The notes beneath the pieces are model-generated. The model saw only the letters and a program-made list of their open reading frames with translations, ran no database searches and was not told the origin of the DNA. Both the position numbers and the translations under genes were made by a program. From SAR202 cluster bacterium bin22 (GTDB taxonomy: Bacteria > Chloroflexota > Dehalococcoidia > Lucifugimonadales > UBA3495), in assembly GCA_002238505.1 (NCBI GenBank), contig MPMM01000001.1, forward strand, positions 682,001 through 746,000: a stretch of 64,000 nucleotides of DNA. Reading direction: 5' to 3'. This document shows positions 41,138 through 50,599 of the stretch, in pieces (the stretch's first letter is position 1; each line of letters opens with the position of its first letter).

Positions 41138-42484
41138 CTAGTTTTCGTTAGACTCCTTGTCTGCTGCTATCGCAGCGTTCTCTGCCGCATTGGCGGCATA
41201 ATCGTTATCCACGGTGGTGGTCTCTGCCAGTGCTTCCGCCAGCGCACCCCGGTGCACTTCACCTACCAGCGCATTCTGCGAATCTACCACTGGAATAGGG
41301 TGGTCGCTGGACATGGCAATTGGTATCAATGAATCAAAGCTTGTGGAAGGCGAAACCGGAAGATATTCCCTTTCTACGTAGTCCCAGGCTTCGTCAAATC
41401 TCTTTACACCCGCCCGCAGAGCCCTTTCAGCGCTGGCAATTGTCAGCAGGCCTACATATTTTCCGCGACTGTCCACCACCCAACCTACGTCTCCGTCACT
41501 TTCCCCTATGGTGTGAAGGGCCGCCCGTGGACCCTGCCGGCCCATGACCGTGGCCTTGGGGGAGACCATCACCTTGGATGCTGTCAAAACGCTTTCCAGC
41601 CGGACGTCCTGGGTGAAGTCACCTACGTACTCGTCCTCCGGGCGCAGGACTATGTCCTCAGGGGAACCTATTTGCGCTACCGCGCCATCATGCATGATGG
41701 CGATGTGGTCTCCCAGCTTCAGCGCTTCATTTAGATCGTGTGTAATGAATACGATGGTCTTCTGAAGTTCGGTTTGCAGGTTTAGCAGTTCGTCCTGCAT
41801 TTGGCGGCGAATCAAGGGATCCAGGCCACTGAAGGGCTCGTCCATCAACAGGATATCCGTGTTCACCACCAGGGCCCGGGCCAGGCCCACCCGCTGCTGC
41901 ATACCGCCGGACAATTGCCGGGGGTAGGAATTTTCCCATCCGGCCAAGCCGACAATATCCAGGGTCTTTCGGGTTCGTTCGTACCGCTCTTCCTTGGTAA
42001 CCCCTTGAACCTCGAGCCCCCAGGATGCGTTGTCCAGTACGTTGCGATGGGGCATCAGCCCATAGTGTTGGAACACCATCGCAATCTTCGCGCGGCGGAA
42101 ATCAACAAGTTCCTTGTCGGTCATCTTGGTGATATCTTCACCGGCGATATTGATCTCGCCCGCGGTGGGGTCGATTAGCCGGAGCAAGCAACGAACGAGG
42201 GTGGACTTGCCGCTGCCCGACAGGCCCATTATTACGAAAGTCTCTCCCTTGCTTACCTCAAAATTCACGTCCCGAAGGCCGACCACGTTACCAAATTCGG
42301 ACTGGAAAAATGTCTTGTCTTTATCGGCGAATTCCGGTTGCAGCACGCGTTCCGGATTCCTGCCAAACACTTTCCAGAGGGACCTGACAAAAATATACGG
42401 GGCGGAACTACTGCTGCCATTTCCGCCCGCCACCTGCCTGTCCAGGTCTGAATTAACCAGTGAACCGTCTTCTTGTTGCTGCAT
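41138..42484 (-). CDS. opuAA: Glycine betaine/proline ABC transporter ATP-binding protein
   Basis: The 448 residues contain an ABC ATPase domain with Walker A GLSGSGKSTL (near 90), Q-loop FQHYGLMPH, signature LSGGMQQRVGLARAL, Walker B ILLMDEP and the His switch FITHDL. Two CBS-like segments follow (about 285-420). CBS domains of OpuA/ProV sense ionic strength or nucleotides. The last 25 residues are acidic and Ala/Asn-rich. It is the first gene of the leftward transporter operon; upstream is a long regulatory region. The product couples ATP hydrolysis to osmolyte uptake at the cytoplasmic membrane. Confidence 0.92.
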   Translation of the reverse strand: MQQQEDGSLVNSDLDRQVAGGNGSSSSAPYIFVRSLWKVFGRNPERVLQPEFADKDKTFFQSEFGNVVGLRDVNFEVSKGETFVIMGLSGSGKSTLVRCLLRLIDPTAGEINIAGEDITKMTDKELVDFRRAKIAMVFQHYGLMPHRNVLDNASWGLEVQGVTKEERYERTRKTLDIVGLAGWENSYPRQLSGGMQQRVGLARALVVNTDILLMDEPFSGLDPLIRRQMQDELLNLQTELQKTIVFITHDLNEALKLGDHIAIMHDGAVAQIGSPEDIVLRPEDEYVGDFTQDVRLESVLTASKVMVSPKATVMGRQGPRAALHTIGESDGDVGWVVDSRGKYVGLLTIASAERALRAGVKRFDEAWDYVEREYLPVSPSTSFDSLIPIAMSSDHPIPVVDSQNALVGEVHRGALAEALAETTTVDNDYAANAAENAAIAADKESNEN

Positions 42485-42779
42485 GATTAGCCCCTTTCGG
42501 TGTGCGTCAAAGGCAAAGATGATGGGGCGCCAAATACCACTGAGGCCGGAGAAATAAGAGAGTGTCGCAATGGGAGGGGAAACTGGCGGGATGCTTTAGT
42601 TGCAGGATTGGAGTCTGCTACCCATTCGGGATTCGGAGGAGTTTTACATAAAGTAGGGGAACATAAACTTTTGAAACTGTACGCGTCTTCGTGATGCGCG
42701 AAATTGTGCAGTTTTTCGGTTTGCGAACGGGAAAAATAGGCTGACATTGTCGATGTGTCCCTTCGCTTTCGCTGAGGAT

Positions 42780-42808
42780 ACCCTACGTTTCATCCCCTGT
42801 TTTGTCAA
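42780..42808 (-). promoter_or_regulatory. Possible promoter of the opuA operon
   Basis: On the minus strand, TTGACA (42808-42803), a 17-nt spacer and TAGGGT (42785-42780). The -35 box is perfect but the -10 box is weak, and the leader would be about 290 nt long. Confidence 0.3.
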
Positions 42809-42943
42809 CCCTGTGAGTTGTCGCTGCGGCGCCCTGTTGGCTTGGCCTGCAAGGCTGTTCATTGGCATTACCCTGGCTGCCCAATTCTTGGCACAGCAAT
42901 TGCCACATTGCACCCCCGCAACGGGCTCAATCTGCTTTGAGGT

Positions 42944-42971
42944 TTGCCAGCGTATTTCAATGGTGTAAGAT
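42944..42971 (+). promoter_or_regulatory. Possible promoter of tyrA
   Basis: TTGCCA (42944-42949), a 16-nt spacer and TAAGAT (42966-42971), 65 nt before the tyrA ATG. Confidence 0.4.
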
Positions 42972-43036
42972 AGAACTTCTTAGCATTGGTCAAGAGAATT
43001 GGCCCGGCTGAAGTCCGGCAATAAGAGGGAGGAAAA

Positions 43037-44050
43037 ATGCCGAAGATAGCTATAGTCGGCACCGGTCTGATTGGCACGTCGCTGGCCCTTGCCTTGCGCA
43101 ATTCCTCCCTGCTGGACCTGCAGCTGGTCGGAACCGATTCCAGCGGTGGCGCCCGATCTGGTGCACAAAAATCAGGGGCCTTTGACCACATGGAAAACCG
43201 CCTCTTGAACGCAGTCGAAGGCGCGGATATCGTGGTCCTGGCCACCCCCATAATTGCCATGAAGGAACTGCTGGAGGTGTTGGCATCCAATCTCCCAGAA
43301 GGGTGCGTTGTAACGGACGTGGGCAGTTCCAAGCAGACAGTGCTGGAATGGGCCGACCAGTATCTGCCCGAGAACGTTCACTTTGTCGGCGGGCATCCCA
43401 TGGCTGGCAGGGAAACCGCGGGCCCGGAGAACGCCGACCCCAACTTGTTCCGGGGTTCCACGTATTGCGTTATTCCCAGCGCCAAAGCCTCTGAGAGGGC
43501 GGCGGCCGAAATAACAACCATGGTAGAAGCCATCGAAGCTACCCCCTATTACATTAGCGCCGGTGAGCACGATAGTTTTGTGGCGGCTGTAAGCCACCTT
43601 CCCTTCCTGCTTTCGGTGGCGCTGGTGGGCTGCACTTCGGAAAGCCCCAACTGGGACGACATCGCTCGCGTGGCTTCCAGCGGTTACCACGACCTGACTC
43701 GCCTGGCTTCCGGTGACACTGTCATGCACCGGGATATTTGCGTTACCAACCCTGAGCCAATCGTGGCATGGATAGACTCCTTCATCAGGGAGCTGTACAA
43801 GGTCCGGCAACTTCTTGGGGATTCCGAGAATCTCGACCAGTCGGCGATTCTTGACCTGTTCGTTAAAGCCAGGGACGAGAGAAATAGATGGCTTGCCGGC
43901 GAGTTTGGGCCCCAGGCCCGGCAGTATAACCCGCACACCGAACTGCCCACCTTTGCCCAGAGCATGGGGGATATGTTCGTAGGACGAAGATTGCAAGACG
44001 TTCAGCGCAGGTTGTTTCGCGGCGGTCGGGATGAAGACCGCAGGCGCTGA
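43037..44050 (+). CDS. tyrA: Prephenate/arogenate dehydrogenase
   Basis: The 337-residue protein has the N-terminal NAD(P) motif IAIVGTGLIGTSLALAL and the TyrA signature segments VVLATPI, VVTDVGSSKQ and HFVGGHPMAGRE with the catalytic His. The helical dimerisation domain contains VAAVSHLPFLLSVAL. It oxidatively decarboxylates prephenate (or arogenate) in tyrosine synthesis. There is no fused chorismate mutase or ACT domain, so end-product control would be elsewhere. GAGGGAGGAAAA precedes the ATG. gmk follows 9 nt downstream, so they are probably co-transcribed. The gene ends in TGA. Confidence 0.92.
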   Translation: MPKIAIVGTGLIGTSLALALRNSSLLDLQLVGTDSSGGARSGAQKSGAFDHMENRLLNAVEGADIVVLATPIIAMKELLEVLASNLPEGCVVTDVGSSKQTVLEWADQYLPENVHFVGGHPMAGRETAGPENADPNLFRGSTYCVIPSAKASERAAAEITTMVEAIEATPYYISAGEHDSFVAAVSHLPFLLSVALVGCTSESPNWDDIARVASSGYHDLTRLASGDTVMHRDICVTNPEPIVAWIDSFIRELYKVRQLLGDSENLDQSAILDLFVKARDERNRWLAGEFGPQARQYNPHTELPTFAQSMGDMFVGRRLQDVQRRLFRGGRDEDRRR

Positions 44051-44059
44051 AGGTTAGGG

Positions 44060-44707
44060 ATGAGCCAGGAATTGGTGTGCCCTAGCCACGAAGATGCAAA
44101 GGTTGCTTCCCCTGAGCCACCGCTGCTGATTGTTCTCAGCGGGCCCTCGGGAGTTGGCAAGGACTCAGTAATCGAGGAACTGAAAAAAACGGAAGCAAAC
44201 CGGCACTTCGTAGTAACCGCCACTACCAGGTCTCCTCGACCCGGTGAGACCAACGGTGTTGATTACATCTTTCTGGATGAGTCCACCTTTCTTGAAATGA
44301 GGCAGAACCATCAGTTGCTGGAGTCTGCCCAGTATTCCGGCAGGTGGTATGGTGTACCCCGAAGCCAGGTCAGCGAGGCTCTTGAAGCGGGAAAGGATGT
44401 CTTCCTCAAGATAGAAGTGCAGGGAGCTGAAACCGTCCGGGGTTTGGCCCCGGAAGCCGTGCTAGTTTTTCTGGCGCCAGGCTCTTTTGAGGAACTGGCC
44501 CAAAGACTGGCCCAGCGCCGGACCGAAGATTCTTCGGAGTTGCAACGGCGCCTGGACATAGCGCGCAGGGAAATGGAACAGGTCTCCCGTTACGACTATT
44601 GCGTGGTAAATCGGGATGGATGTCTCGAACAGGCCGTATCTGACATTGAAGCCATAATCATCGCAGAAAAGTGCCGGGTTGAACCACGAAAGGTGCGCCT
44701 GGAATAA
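44060..44707 (+). CDS. gmk: Guanylate kinase
   Basis: The 215-residue protein has the P-loop LSGPSGVGKDSV, where Asp replaces the usual Ser/Thr after the Lys. The GMP-binding segment TTRSPRPGETNGVDYIF follows, then the YSGRWYGVP loop, FLKIEVQGA and LAQRRTEDSSELQRRL (lid). It phosphorylates GMP to GDP with ATP. About 25 extra residues precede the P-loop compared with the E. coli enzyme; an in-frame start nearer the P-loop is not evident. It lies between tyrA and lipA, all rightward, in a housekeeping cluster. Confidence 0.93.
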   Translation: MSQELVCPSHEDAKVASPEPPLLIVLSGPSGVGKDSVIEELKKTEANRHFVVTATTRSPRPGETNGVDYIFLDESTFLEMRQNHQLLESAQYSGRWYGVPRSQVSEALEAGKDVFLKIEVQGAETVRGLAPEAVLVFLAPGSFEELAQRLAQRRTEDSSELQRRLDIARREMEQVSRYDYCVVNRDGCLEQAVSDIEAIIIAEKCRVEPRKVRLE

Positions 44708-44760
44708 CCGGGTTTATAGACCGCCACGAATCTAGTAGCTCACCAGAGGAACCAAAGATA

Positions 44761-45669
44761 GTGAATTCCGATAAACCAGTCGCGACTGCTGTCCGCCCCA
44801 AGCTGCCTCCCTGGCTGAAGGTATCCATGCCGGGGAGTCCCCGTTACCTGGAACTAAAGCAGTTGATGCGTGGGCACCAGCTCAACACAGTGTGCGAAGA
44901 AGCTCACTGCCCCAACATTGGCGAGTGCTGGGGTAGGGGCACTGCGACCTTCATGATCCTCGGAGAAATCTGCACTCGCCGCTGCCACTACTGTGCCGTC
45001 ACCACCGGACGTCCCCAGGGGCTTGACTTGCAGGAACCCGGCCGCCTCGCGGAGACAGTCAAGAAAATGGGGCTGCGGTATTGCGTTATTACTTCGGTCA
45101 ACCGGGACGACCTGGCAGACGGCGGCGCGTTCATATTCGCGGCCTGCATCAACCGTATCCGGCAAGACTCACCCGACTGCAAGATAGAGGTCTTGATACC
45201 CGATTTTGCAGGTTCCCGGGATGCTTTGGCGAGGGTTATGGATGCTCGACCCGATGTATTGAACCACAATATTGAATCCACCAAGCGCGTTTTCCCCAGG
45301 GTCAGGCCCAAGGGCGACTACCGTCGTTCGCTCGATCTGCTGGCTGAAGCCAAGGACCTGGATTCATCCGCGGTAACCAAGTCCGGAATTATAGTCGGCA
45401 TGGGAGAAACTGTAGCTGAAGTGGTCGAGACCATGCAGGACTTAAGAGAGGTTGAGTGCGACCTCTTGACCATTGGTCAATACCTTCGTCCTTCTGCCAA
45501 ACACATTGCAATAGACCGTTTCTATCACCCCACCGAGTTTGCTGACCTGGCCCGAATTGGGGAAGAAATGGGCTTCAGGCACGTAGCTTCGGGCCCTCTA
45601 GTGCGTAGCTCCTATCATGCTGATGTCCAGCACGATGCCGCCGTGCTCAACGTGCAAAGCCCCAGTTGA
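44761..45669 (+). CDS. lipA: Lipoyl synthase
   Basis: The 302-residue radical-SAM enzyme starts with GTG. The auxiliary 4Fe-4S cluster is held by Cys45, Cys50 and Cys56 (CEEAHCPNIGEC). The radical-SAM cluster is held by Cys71, Cys75 and Cys78 (CTRRCHYC). The C-terminal RSSYHAD supplies the conserved Ser ligand. It inserts two sulfur atoms into protein-bound octanoate to make the lipoyl cofactor of 2-oxoacid dehydrogenases and the glycine cleavage system. It lies 53 nt behind gmk. The octanoyltransferase LipB is not in the window. It ends in TGA. Confidence 0.95.
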   Translation: MNSDKPVATAVRPKLPPWLKVSMPGSPRYLELKQLMRGHQLNTVCEEAHCPNIGECWGRGTATFMILGEICTRRCHYCAVTTGRPQGLDLQEPGRLAETVKKMGLRYCVITSVNRDDLADGGAFIFAACINRIRQDSPDCKIEVLIPDFAGSRDALARVMDARPDVLNHNIESTKRVFPRVRPKGDYRRSLDLLAEAKDLDSSAVTKSGIIVGMGETVAEVVETMQDLREVECDLLTIGQYLRPSAKHIAIDRFYHPTEFADLARIGEEMGFRHVASGPLVRSSYHADVQHDAAVLNVQSPS

Positions 45670-45774
45670 ACAGGCAGGCCAGGGTGCGCTTCTCACCCCG
45701 CCATCGCTGACTCCCCTTCAGGACCCTGGTTCCTGTGCAATCCCGACTAACTCATTGCGTCCCGACATAAAGCC

Positions 45775-47400
45775 ATGTCATTTAGCGCCAACCTGCTGCT
45801 GGTGAATGCCCGGGTCTTTACCATGGACCCCGGCAAGCCCCATGCCGAGGCGGTCGCCGTCAGTGGCGATCGTATAGTCAACGTTGGCAGCAATGAGGAC
45901 ATACTCGCCCTTCGTTCGCCTGAGTCAGAGGTCATCGACTGCCGCGCCCTGCCCCTGCTGCCCGGCATTAACGACGCTCATTGCCATGTTTTGACAACTG
46001 CATCCACCTTTTCGAGCGTAGATTGCGGCCCACCTGTGATTACTTCCATCGGCCAACTTCTCTCTGCCATTTCTGATCGTGCGGCTGGCACGCCGCCAGG
46101 ACAATGGGTCAGGGGCTTTGGCCTTGACCCGGATTCGTTGGAAGAGAGTCGCTTCCCCACCCGCTGGGAGTTGGACTCCATGGCTCCCAGCCACCCTGTC
46201 CGCATTAACCACTCCAGTGGCCATGCATGCGTGCTCAACAGCCTGGCCCTCGGCCTGGCCGGTATCGACGGGACGACGCCGGATCCGGTAGAAGGGGTGA
46301 TTGAACGTGAAGCCCATACCGGTGAGCCTACAGGAACGCTCTTTGAGGCCGCCTTATTCCTGAGGGAAAGGCTCGGCCCAACCCGAGACCAGCAAGAGCT
46401 GGCCAGCAGCGTCTCCCGCCTGAGCGACATGCTGCTGGCCTGCGGGATCACATCCGTACAGGATGCCGGTCCGGAAAACGCTATCCAGCAGTGGCAGACG
46501 TTTAAGACCCTGGTGGATGAGGGGGCATTCCGGCCCAGGGTCACCATGATGGCTGGCGCCCGTAACCTGGGCCAGTTTGATGAATCAGGCATGATATGGG
46601 GTACGGGCAGCGAAAAACTGAAATTGGGCCATGCCAAGATAATGTGCACGCTCACTACGGGGAGCTTGCTGCCTGCTTCCGAAGACCTGAACCAACTTGC
46701 GACGCTTGCCAAAGATATGGGCTTTCCCATCGCCATCCATGCAATTGAGCAGGAAGTGATTGAGGCTGTCCTGGCTTTACCCGAACTGTTTGAGACTCCC
46801 TCCCGCAAGCTTCCCACTCCTGGTGAGAGACCTGTTGCTCAACGAGTTCCCCGAAACCGGATAGAACATTGCGCAGAATGTCCGCCGACCCTCCTCGAGA
46901 AAGTCGCTCAATCAGGCGCCACAGTAGTTACCCAGCCGGGCTTCATTTACTGGCGGGGAGAAAACTACCTTCGACGTGTGGACCCAGCACTGATTCCCCA
47001 TTTGTATGACACCGGGTCCTTCCTGGACCGGCGCGTGCCCGTTGCTTTTGGTTCAGACTCGCCGGTGATAGATCCTTCGCCGTGGCCTGCCATTTATTGC
47101 GCGATAACCTCCTTGACTCAGCAAGGCAACCGGATTCCTCGCGCCAATTTCACCGGTGCACTCGCAGGAAACCAGAGGGCAGGCATCACCTTTCGGCAAG
47201 CCATTGAAGCCTATACCAGGGGAGCCGCCAGGGCTGAGGGTGCGGAAGCCAGTAAAGGGGCGATTCGCCAAGGGATGCTGGCCGATCTTACGGTGTTGGG
47301 CGCAGGCATAGAGGGGGAGTCACTTCACCAACTACCGCAAGCGAAGTCGGTATTGACGATTGTTGGAGGAGAGGTTCTGTGGCGCCAGGGTGCTATTTAG
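45775..47400 (+). CDS. YtcJ-like amidohydrolase
   Basis: The 541 residues belong to the same Amidohydrolase_3 group as the gene at 24.1 kb. NARVFTMDPGKPHAEAVAVSGDRI starts the beta sandwich and INDAHCHVLTTAS has the HCH metal pair (His64 and His66 region). The catalytic barrel includes IEHCAECPP and VAFGSDSPVIDPSPW with the metal Asp. The C-terminal KGAIRQGMLADLTVLG closes the sandwich. It is a likely zinc hydrolase of unknown substrate. It follows lipA on the same strand after 105 nt and is probably the end of that unit. Confidence 0.87.
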   Translation: MSFSANLLLVNARVFTMDPGKPHAEAVAVSGDRIVNVGSNEDILALRSPESEVIDCRALPLLPGINDAHCHVLTTASTFSSVDCGPPVITSIGQLLSAISDRAAGTPPGQWVRGFGLDPDSLEESRFPTRWELDSMAPSHPVRINHSSGHACVLNSLALGLAGIDGTTPDPVEGVIEREAHTGEPTGTLFEAALFLRERLGPTRDQQELASSVSRLSDMLLACGITSVQDAGPENAIQQWQTFKTLVDEGAFRPRVTMMAGARNLGQFDESGMIWGTGSEKLKLGHAKIMCTLTTGSLLPASEDLNQLATLAKDMGFPIAIHAIEQEVIEAVLALPELFETPSRKLPTPGERPVAQRVPRNRIEHCAECPPTLLEKVAQSGATVVTQPGFIYWRGENYLRRVDPALIPHLYDTGSFLDRRVPVAFGSDSPVIDPSPWPAIYCAITSLTQQGNRIPRANFTGALAGNQRAGITFRQAIEAYTRGAARAEGAEASKGAIRQGMLADLTVLGAGIEGESLHQLPQAKSVLTIVGGEVLWRQGAI

Positions 47401-47532
47401 GAGTTCCCGTGCTTCCGTCCGGAGCAAGCATGAGGGCCACATAGCGGTGGAGTCAGGCAGGGGGTTTGGCCCGCGCGGTCAAAGTTGATAAGTGAATCGC
47501 CCCCTATTACGAAGAAACGATCTGGCGCTCCT

Positions 47533-48516
47533 CTACCGACTGCGTTCCCTGACGTAGGCTGCCATCGATTCCAGTGAGTCGCGGCTTTCCACCTTCGGCA
47601 AACCCACCAGGGCCAGGATGGCCTGATCGCAGTACTCTCTGATCACCGCAAAACAGTCAGGAATAATGGAAGAATTGCGGATCATATCCAGCGCCTGTTC
47701 CAGTTTGCAGTCGTCCTCGGGTTCCTCGAAGAGAAGCGGAATTGGGTTGCTCCCAGGGAATTGTTCCATCAGCATAATGGTCGGCAGTGTCAGGACGCCC
47801 TGCTTCAGATCGTTGCCCACCGGCTTACCCAGTTCGGATTCGTCCCCCAGGATATCCAGAAGGTCGTCCACCACCTGGAAGGCCATTCCAATGTTGTACC
47901 CGTAACTGCTCAATGCCTGGACTTGCTCCTCGCCCGCGGCGCTCAATACTGCTCCGGTTTCCGACGCAGTACGGAACAGGGATGCCGTCTTTCGGTATAT
48001 CCGGTCGTAGTAGCGCTCCAGTTCCTGCTGGGGATTGAAGGTATTGAAATACTCAATCAACTCGCCGCTGGCCAGTTCCACAATGGTCTCGGCGAAACGC
48101 CGGACAACGCGGAGGTTGCCGGTATCGCACACCAGGGTTGCCGAAGTCGCGAACAGGTAGTCCCCAAGCAGTACCGCCACTTCCTTGCCCCAGCGGCCGC
48201 TCACCGAAGCCTGACCGCGGCGGGTATCTGCGTCGTCCACCGTGTCGTCGTGGATCAATGTGGCCAGGTGGAGCAGTTCCACTCCCGTCGCCATCTTTAT
48301 CGGATTGTCCGTGTCCGTGGGGAAAATGCTGGCGGACAGGAGGGTGAGAGCCGGCCGGACCCGCTTGCCGCCGTGGGACAGGGCGTGCTCCAGCAGGGGT
48401 TCCAGTTCTGGAATTGAGGTATTGGCCAGATCGTGGAGCCGGTCTTCAACGAGGGAAAGCTCTGCCAGGATGGGGGAGTAGATGCTGATTGCCCGGGTGT
48501 CCAGTCCCTGTACCAA
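47533..48516 (-). CDS. Polyprenyl diphosphate synthase
   Basis: The 327-residue all-helical protein has both Asp-rich motifs of trans-prenyltransferases. The FARM is LIHDDTVDDADTRRG (near 88-102) and the SARM is FQVVDDLLDILGDE (near 215-228); GGKRVRP lies near 50-56. Small residues before the FARM (LLHLATL) suggest a medium or long product (C35-C50), typical for the quinone side chain or undecaprenyl-like carriers. The gene lies 8 nt behind metG on the same strand, so the two are co-transcribed. Confidence 0.9.
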   Translation of the reverse strand: MVQGLDTRAISIYSPILAELSLVEDRLHDLANTSIPELEPLLEHALSHGGKRVRPALTLLSASIFPTDTDNPIKMATGVELLHLATLIHDDTVDDADTRRGQASVSGRWGKEVAVLLGDYLFATSATLVCDTGNLRVVRRFAETIVELASGELIEYFNTFNPQQELERYYDRIYRKTASLFRTASETGAVLSAAGEEQVQALSSYGYNIGMAFQVVDDLLDILGDESELGKPVGNDLKQGVLTLPTIMLMEQFPGSNPIPLLFEEPEDDCKLEQALDMIRNSSIIPDCFAVIREYCDQAILALVGLPKVESRDSLESMAAYVRERSR

Positions 48517-48524
48517 AACAGCCC

Positions 48525-50213
48525 CTAGTCCTCAGCCACGCCGAGCCGCCCGGTTTCCTGCTCAACAACTTCTGGGTCCAGTTTCACATAGAGGGGCGAC
48601 GGCTGGCGCAGGGTTGCTCCGCCCTGGATTGCGGCCACCAGGCTCTCGTAGTCCCAAAGTTCCTGTTCCACTTGCCCGTCAAAACCCAGGTATTCGTGAA
48701 CCTTTTGCGAGCTGAATGGCAGGAAAGGTGCCAGGACAACCTTGAGGCAGTTCAATATTTTCAGCGAAACGTTAAGTGTATTTGCAGCTTCGGCCCGGTC
48801 TTCCCGGATAGCGCGCCAGGGAGCCTTGGCGTCGAGGTACCGGTTGGCCTCTTGTGCCAGCCCAAAGGCCTGCCCGAGAGCCAGTTTGAAACGTGTATCG
48901 CCAAGGCTGTTGCCCACTTCATCCAGTGTGGCGCGAGCCGCCTCCAGCGCCTGCCGGTCAACCTCGTCTGCTTCGCCAGCCTGGGGGACCAAACCCTCGA
49001 AATTCCGGTAGGTGAAGGAAAGTACGCGATTAACCAGGTTGCCGTAGGTAGCCACCAGTTCCTCGTTGTTTCGCCGGACGAACTCTGACCAGGAAAAGTC
49101 AGCATCCCCGGTTTCCGGCATATTGATGGAAAGCAGATACCGCAGCGGGTCTGGTTCATAACGGTCCAGATAGTCGGGAACCCAGACCGCCCAGTTCTGG
49201 CTGGTGGAAAACTTGCGACTCTCCAGGCTGAGAAACTCGTTGGCTGGAACGTCGTAGGGCAGGTTCAATCCATTGCCGTAACCCATCAGCATGGCTGGCC
49301 AGATGATGCTGTGGAAGGGAATGTTGTCCTTGCCGATAAAATAATAGCTGCGGGTGTCGGGATCCTTCCAGAATTCCTCCCACTTGTCAGCTTCTCCGGA
49401 GTTTGCTGCCCACTCCACGGCGGCAGACAGGTAGCCAATTACGGCCTCGAACCAAACGTAAATGCGCTTCCCATCGTAACCTTCCAGAGGGATGGGCACC
49501 CCCCAGGTCAGGTCGCGGGTAATGGCCCGGTCCCTGAGACCGCTTTCCAGGAAGCTGATGGTCTGGTTGGATACGTTGGACCGCCAGTGAGGCTGTTCCC
49601 GGATCCACTCCAGGAGCTGGTCCTGGAACGCCGAAAGCTTCAGGAAGAAATGCTCCGACTCCCGAAATTCTGGCGATCCCCCGCAAAGAATGCAGAAGGC
49701 CTGCAACAATTCCTGGGGATCGAGGGTGTGCCCGCACTGGTCACACTGATCTCCCCTTGCTCTTTCGTAGCTGCAATGTGGACAGACGCCCTCGACGTAA
49801 CGGTCTGGCAGGAATCGCTGGCAGCCGGGACAATGGGCCAGCAGCATATTGTCAGTGTAAATGTAGCCCTGGTCCCGCAGCTGGTGAAAGATGTCGTGAA
49901 CCACCCGCTGGTGGTTTTCGGTGTTGGTATGGGTGAACAAGTCAAAGGAGATCCCCAGCTGTTGCCAGGTCTCCAGGAATTCGGCGTGATAGCGTTCCAC
50001 CACTTCAGCCGGAGTGATGCCCTCCTGGTCGGCGCGTATGGTTATCGGTGTGCCGTGAGTGTCGCTGCCCGACACCATCAGCACCTCATTACCGCGCATA
50101 CGATGGTAGCGGGCAAAAATGTCCGCTCCCAGGTAGCATCCCGCCAGGTGGCCCAGGTGCAGCGGCCCGTTGGCATAGGGCCAAGCAACGCCTATGAATA
50201 TTCGTTCGCTCAA
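48525..50213 (-). CDS. metG: Methionine-tRNA ligase
   Basis: The 562-residue class I synthetase has HLGH at 19-22 (HIGH motif) and the zinc-knuckle region with CPGC, CPHC, CDQC and CILC pairs (about 128-178), so up to two zinc sites. KFSTSQNWAVW stands in place of KMSKS near 335. An anticodon-binding helical domain follows. The KFSTS form is shared with other bacterial MetRS. No C-terminal tRNA-binding (EMAP-like) extension is present. It charges initiator and elongator tRNA-Met. It is the first gene of a leftward pair with the polyprenyl synthase. Confidence 0.95.
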   Translation of the reverse strand: MSERIFIGVAWPYANGPLHLGHLAGCYLGADIFARYHRMRGNEVLMVSGSDTHGTPITIRADQEGITPAEVVERYHAEFLETWQQLGISFDLFTHTNTENHQRVVHDIFHQLRDQGYIYTDNMLLAHCPGCQRFLPDRYVEGVCPHCSYERARGDQCDQCGHTLDPQELLQAFCILCGGSPEFRESEHFFLKLSAFQDQLLEWIREQPHWRSNVSNQTISFLESGLRDRAITRDLTWGVPIPLEGYDGKRIYVWFEAVIGYLSAAVEWAANSGEADKWEEFWKDPDTRSYYFIGKDNIPFHSIIWPAMLMGYGNGLNLPYDVPANEFLSLESRKFSTSQNWAVWVPDYLDRYEPDPLRYLLSINMPETGDADFSWSEFVRRNNEELVATYGNLVNRVLSFTYRNFEGLVPQAGEADEVDRQALEAARATLDEVGNSLGDTRFKLALGQAFGLAQEANRYLDAKAPWRAIREDRAEAANTLNVSLKILNCLKVVLAPFLPFSSQKVHEYLGFDGQVEQELWDYESLVAAIQGGATLRQPSPLYVKLDPEVVEQETGRLGVAED

Positions 50214-50548
50214 TTGAATTCCATTGGGATAACTCTATTCAGGTCAGCAAGGGTTAAATCTCCAGACCGACCCGCTGTCAACTCTAAAACAGAATAGCAC
50301 AATTCCCTTCTACCAGTAAGAAGATATTGCCCCTGCAAATCCGGGAAATTACGTCGCCGTGATGAGGTAACCTTGTGAATTCCGGACACTAAACTAACCG
50401 CTGGCGAAGTCCTGATGTGTCTTGACAACAGGACTGGAAACTATGGATAGAATTCGTTAAGCTTTTTTCGACTTCCTGTACATAGTGACATAATGTACTG
50501 AGGAATACATTAGTCTAGGAAATCCGAAAAAGTGTCCCATTTCACTTA
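50214..50548. other. Intergenic DNA between metG and the ilv promoter
   Basis: No gene or recognisable RNA is seen in this 335-base stretch. It should contain the leftward promoter of metG, but I see no clear -35/-10 pair. The G+C content falls noticeably towards its right end (around 50450-50540). Confidence 0.45.
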
Positions 50549-50577
50549 TTGACAGGGATTCGTCCTACTGCTAACAT
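50549..50577 (+). promoter_or_regulatory. Sigma-70 promoter of the T-box/ilv operon
   Basis: TTGACA (50549-50554), a 17-nt spacer and TAACAT (50572-50577). It lies just before the T-box leader. Confidence 0.65.
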
Positions 50578-50599
50578 TTCATCCGGCGATCTATACCGC

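Larger units (their letters stand above)
42485..43036. other. Intergenic regulatory region between opuAA and tyrA
   Basis: No gene is seen in these 552 bases between two divergent units. A leftward promoter-like pair (42780-42808) and a rightward one (42944-42971) can be seen. I recognise no riboswitch or repeat. Confidence 0.5.
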
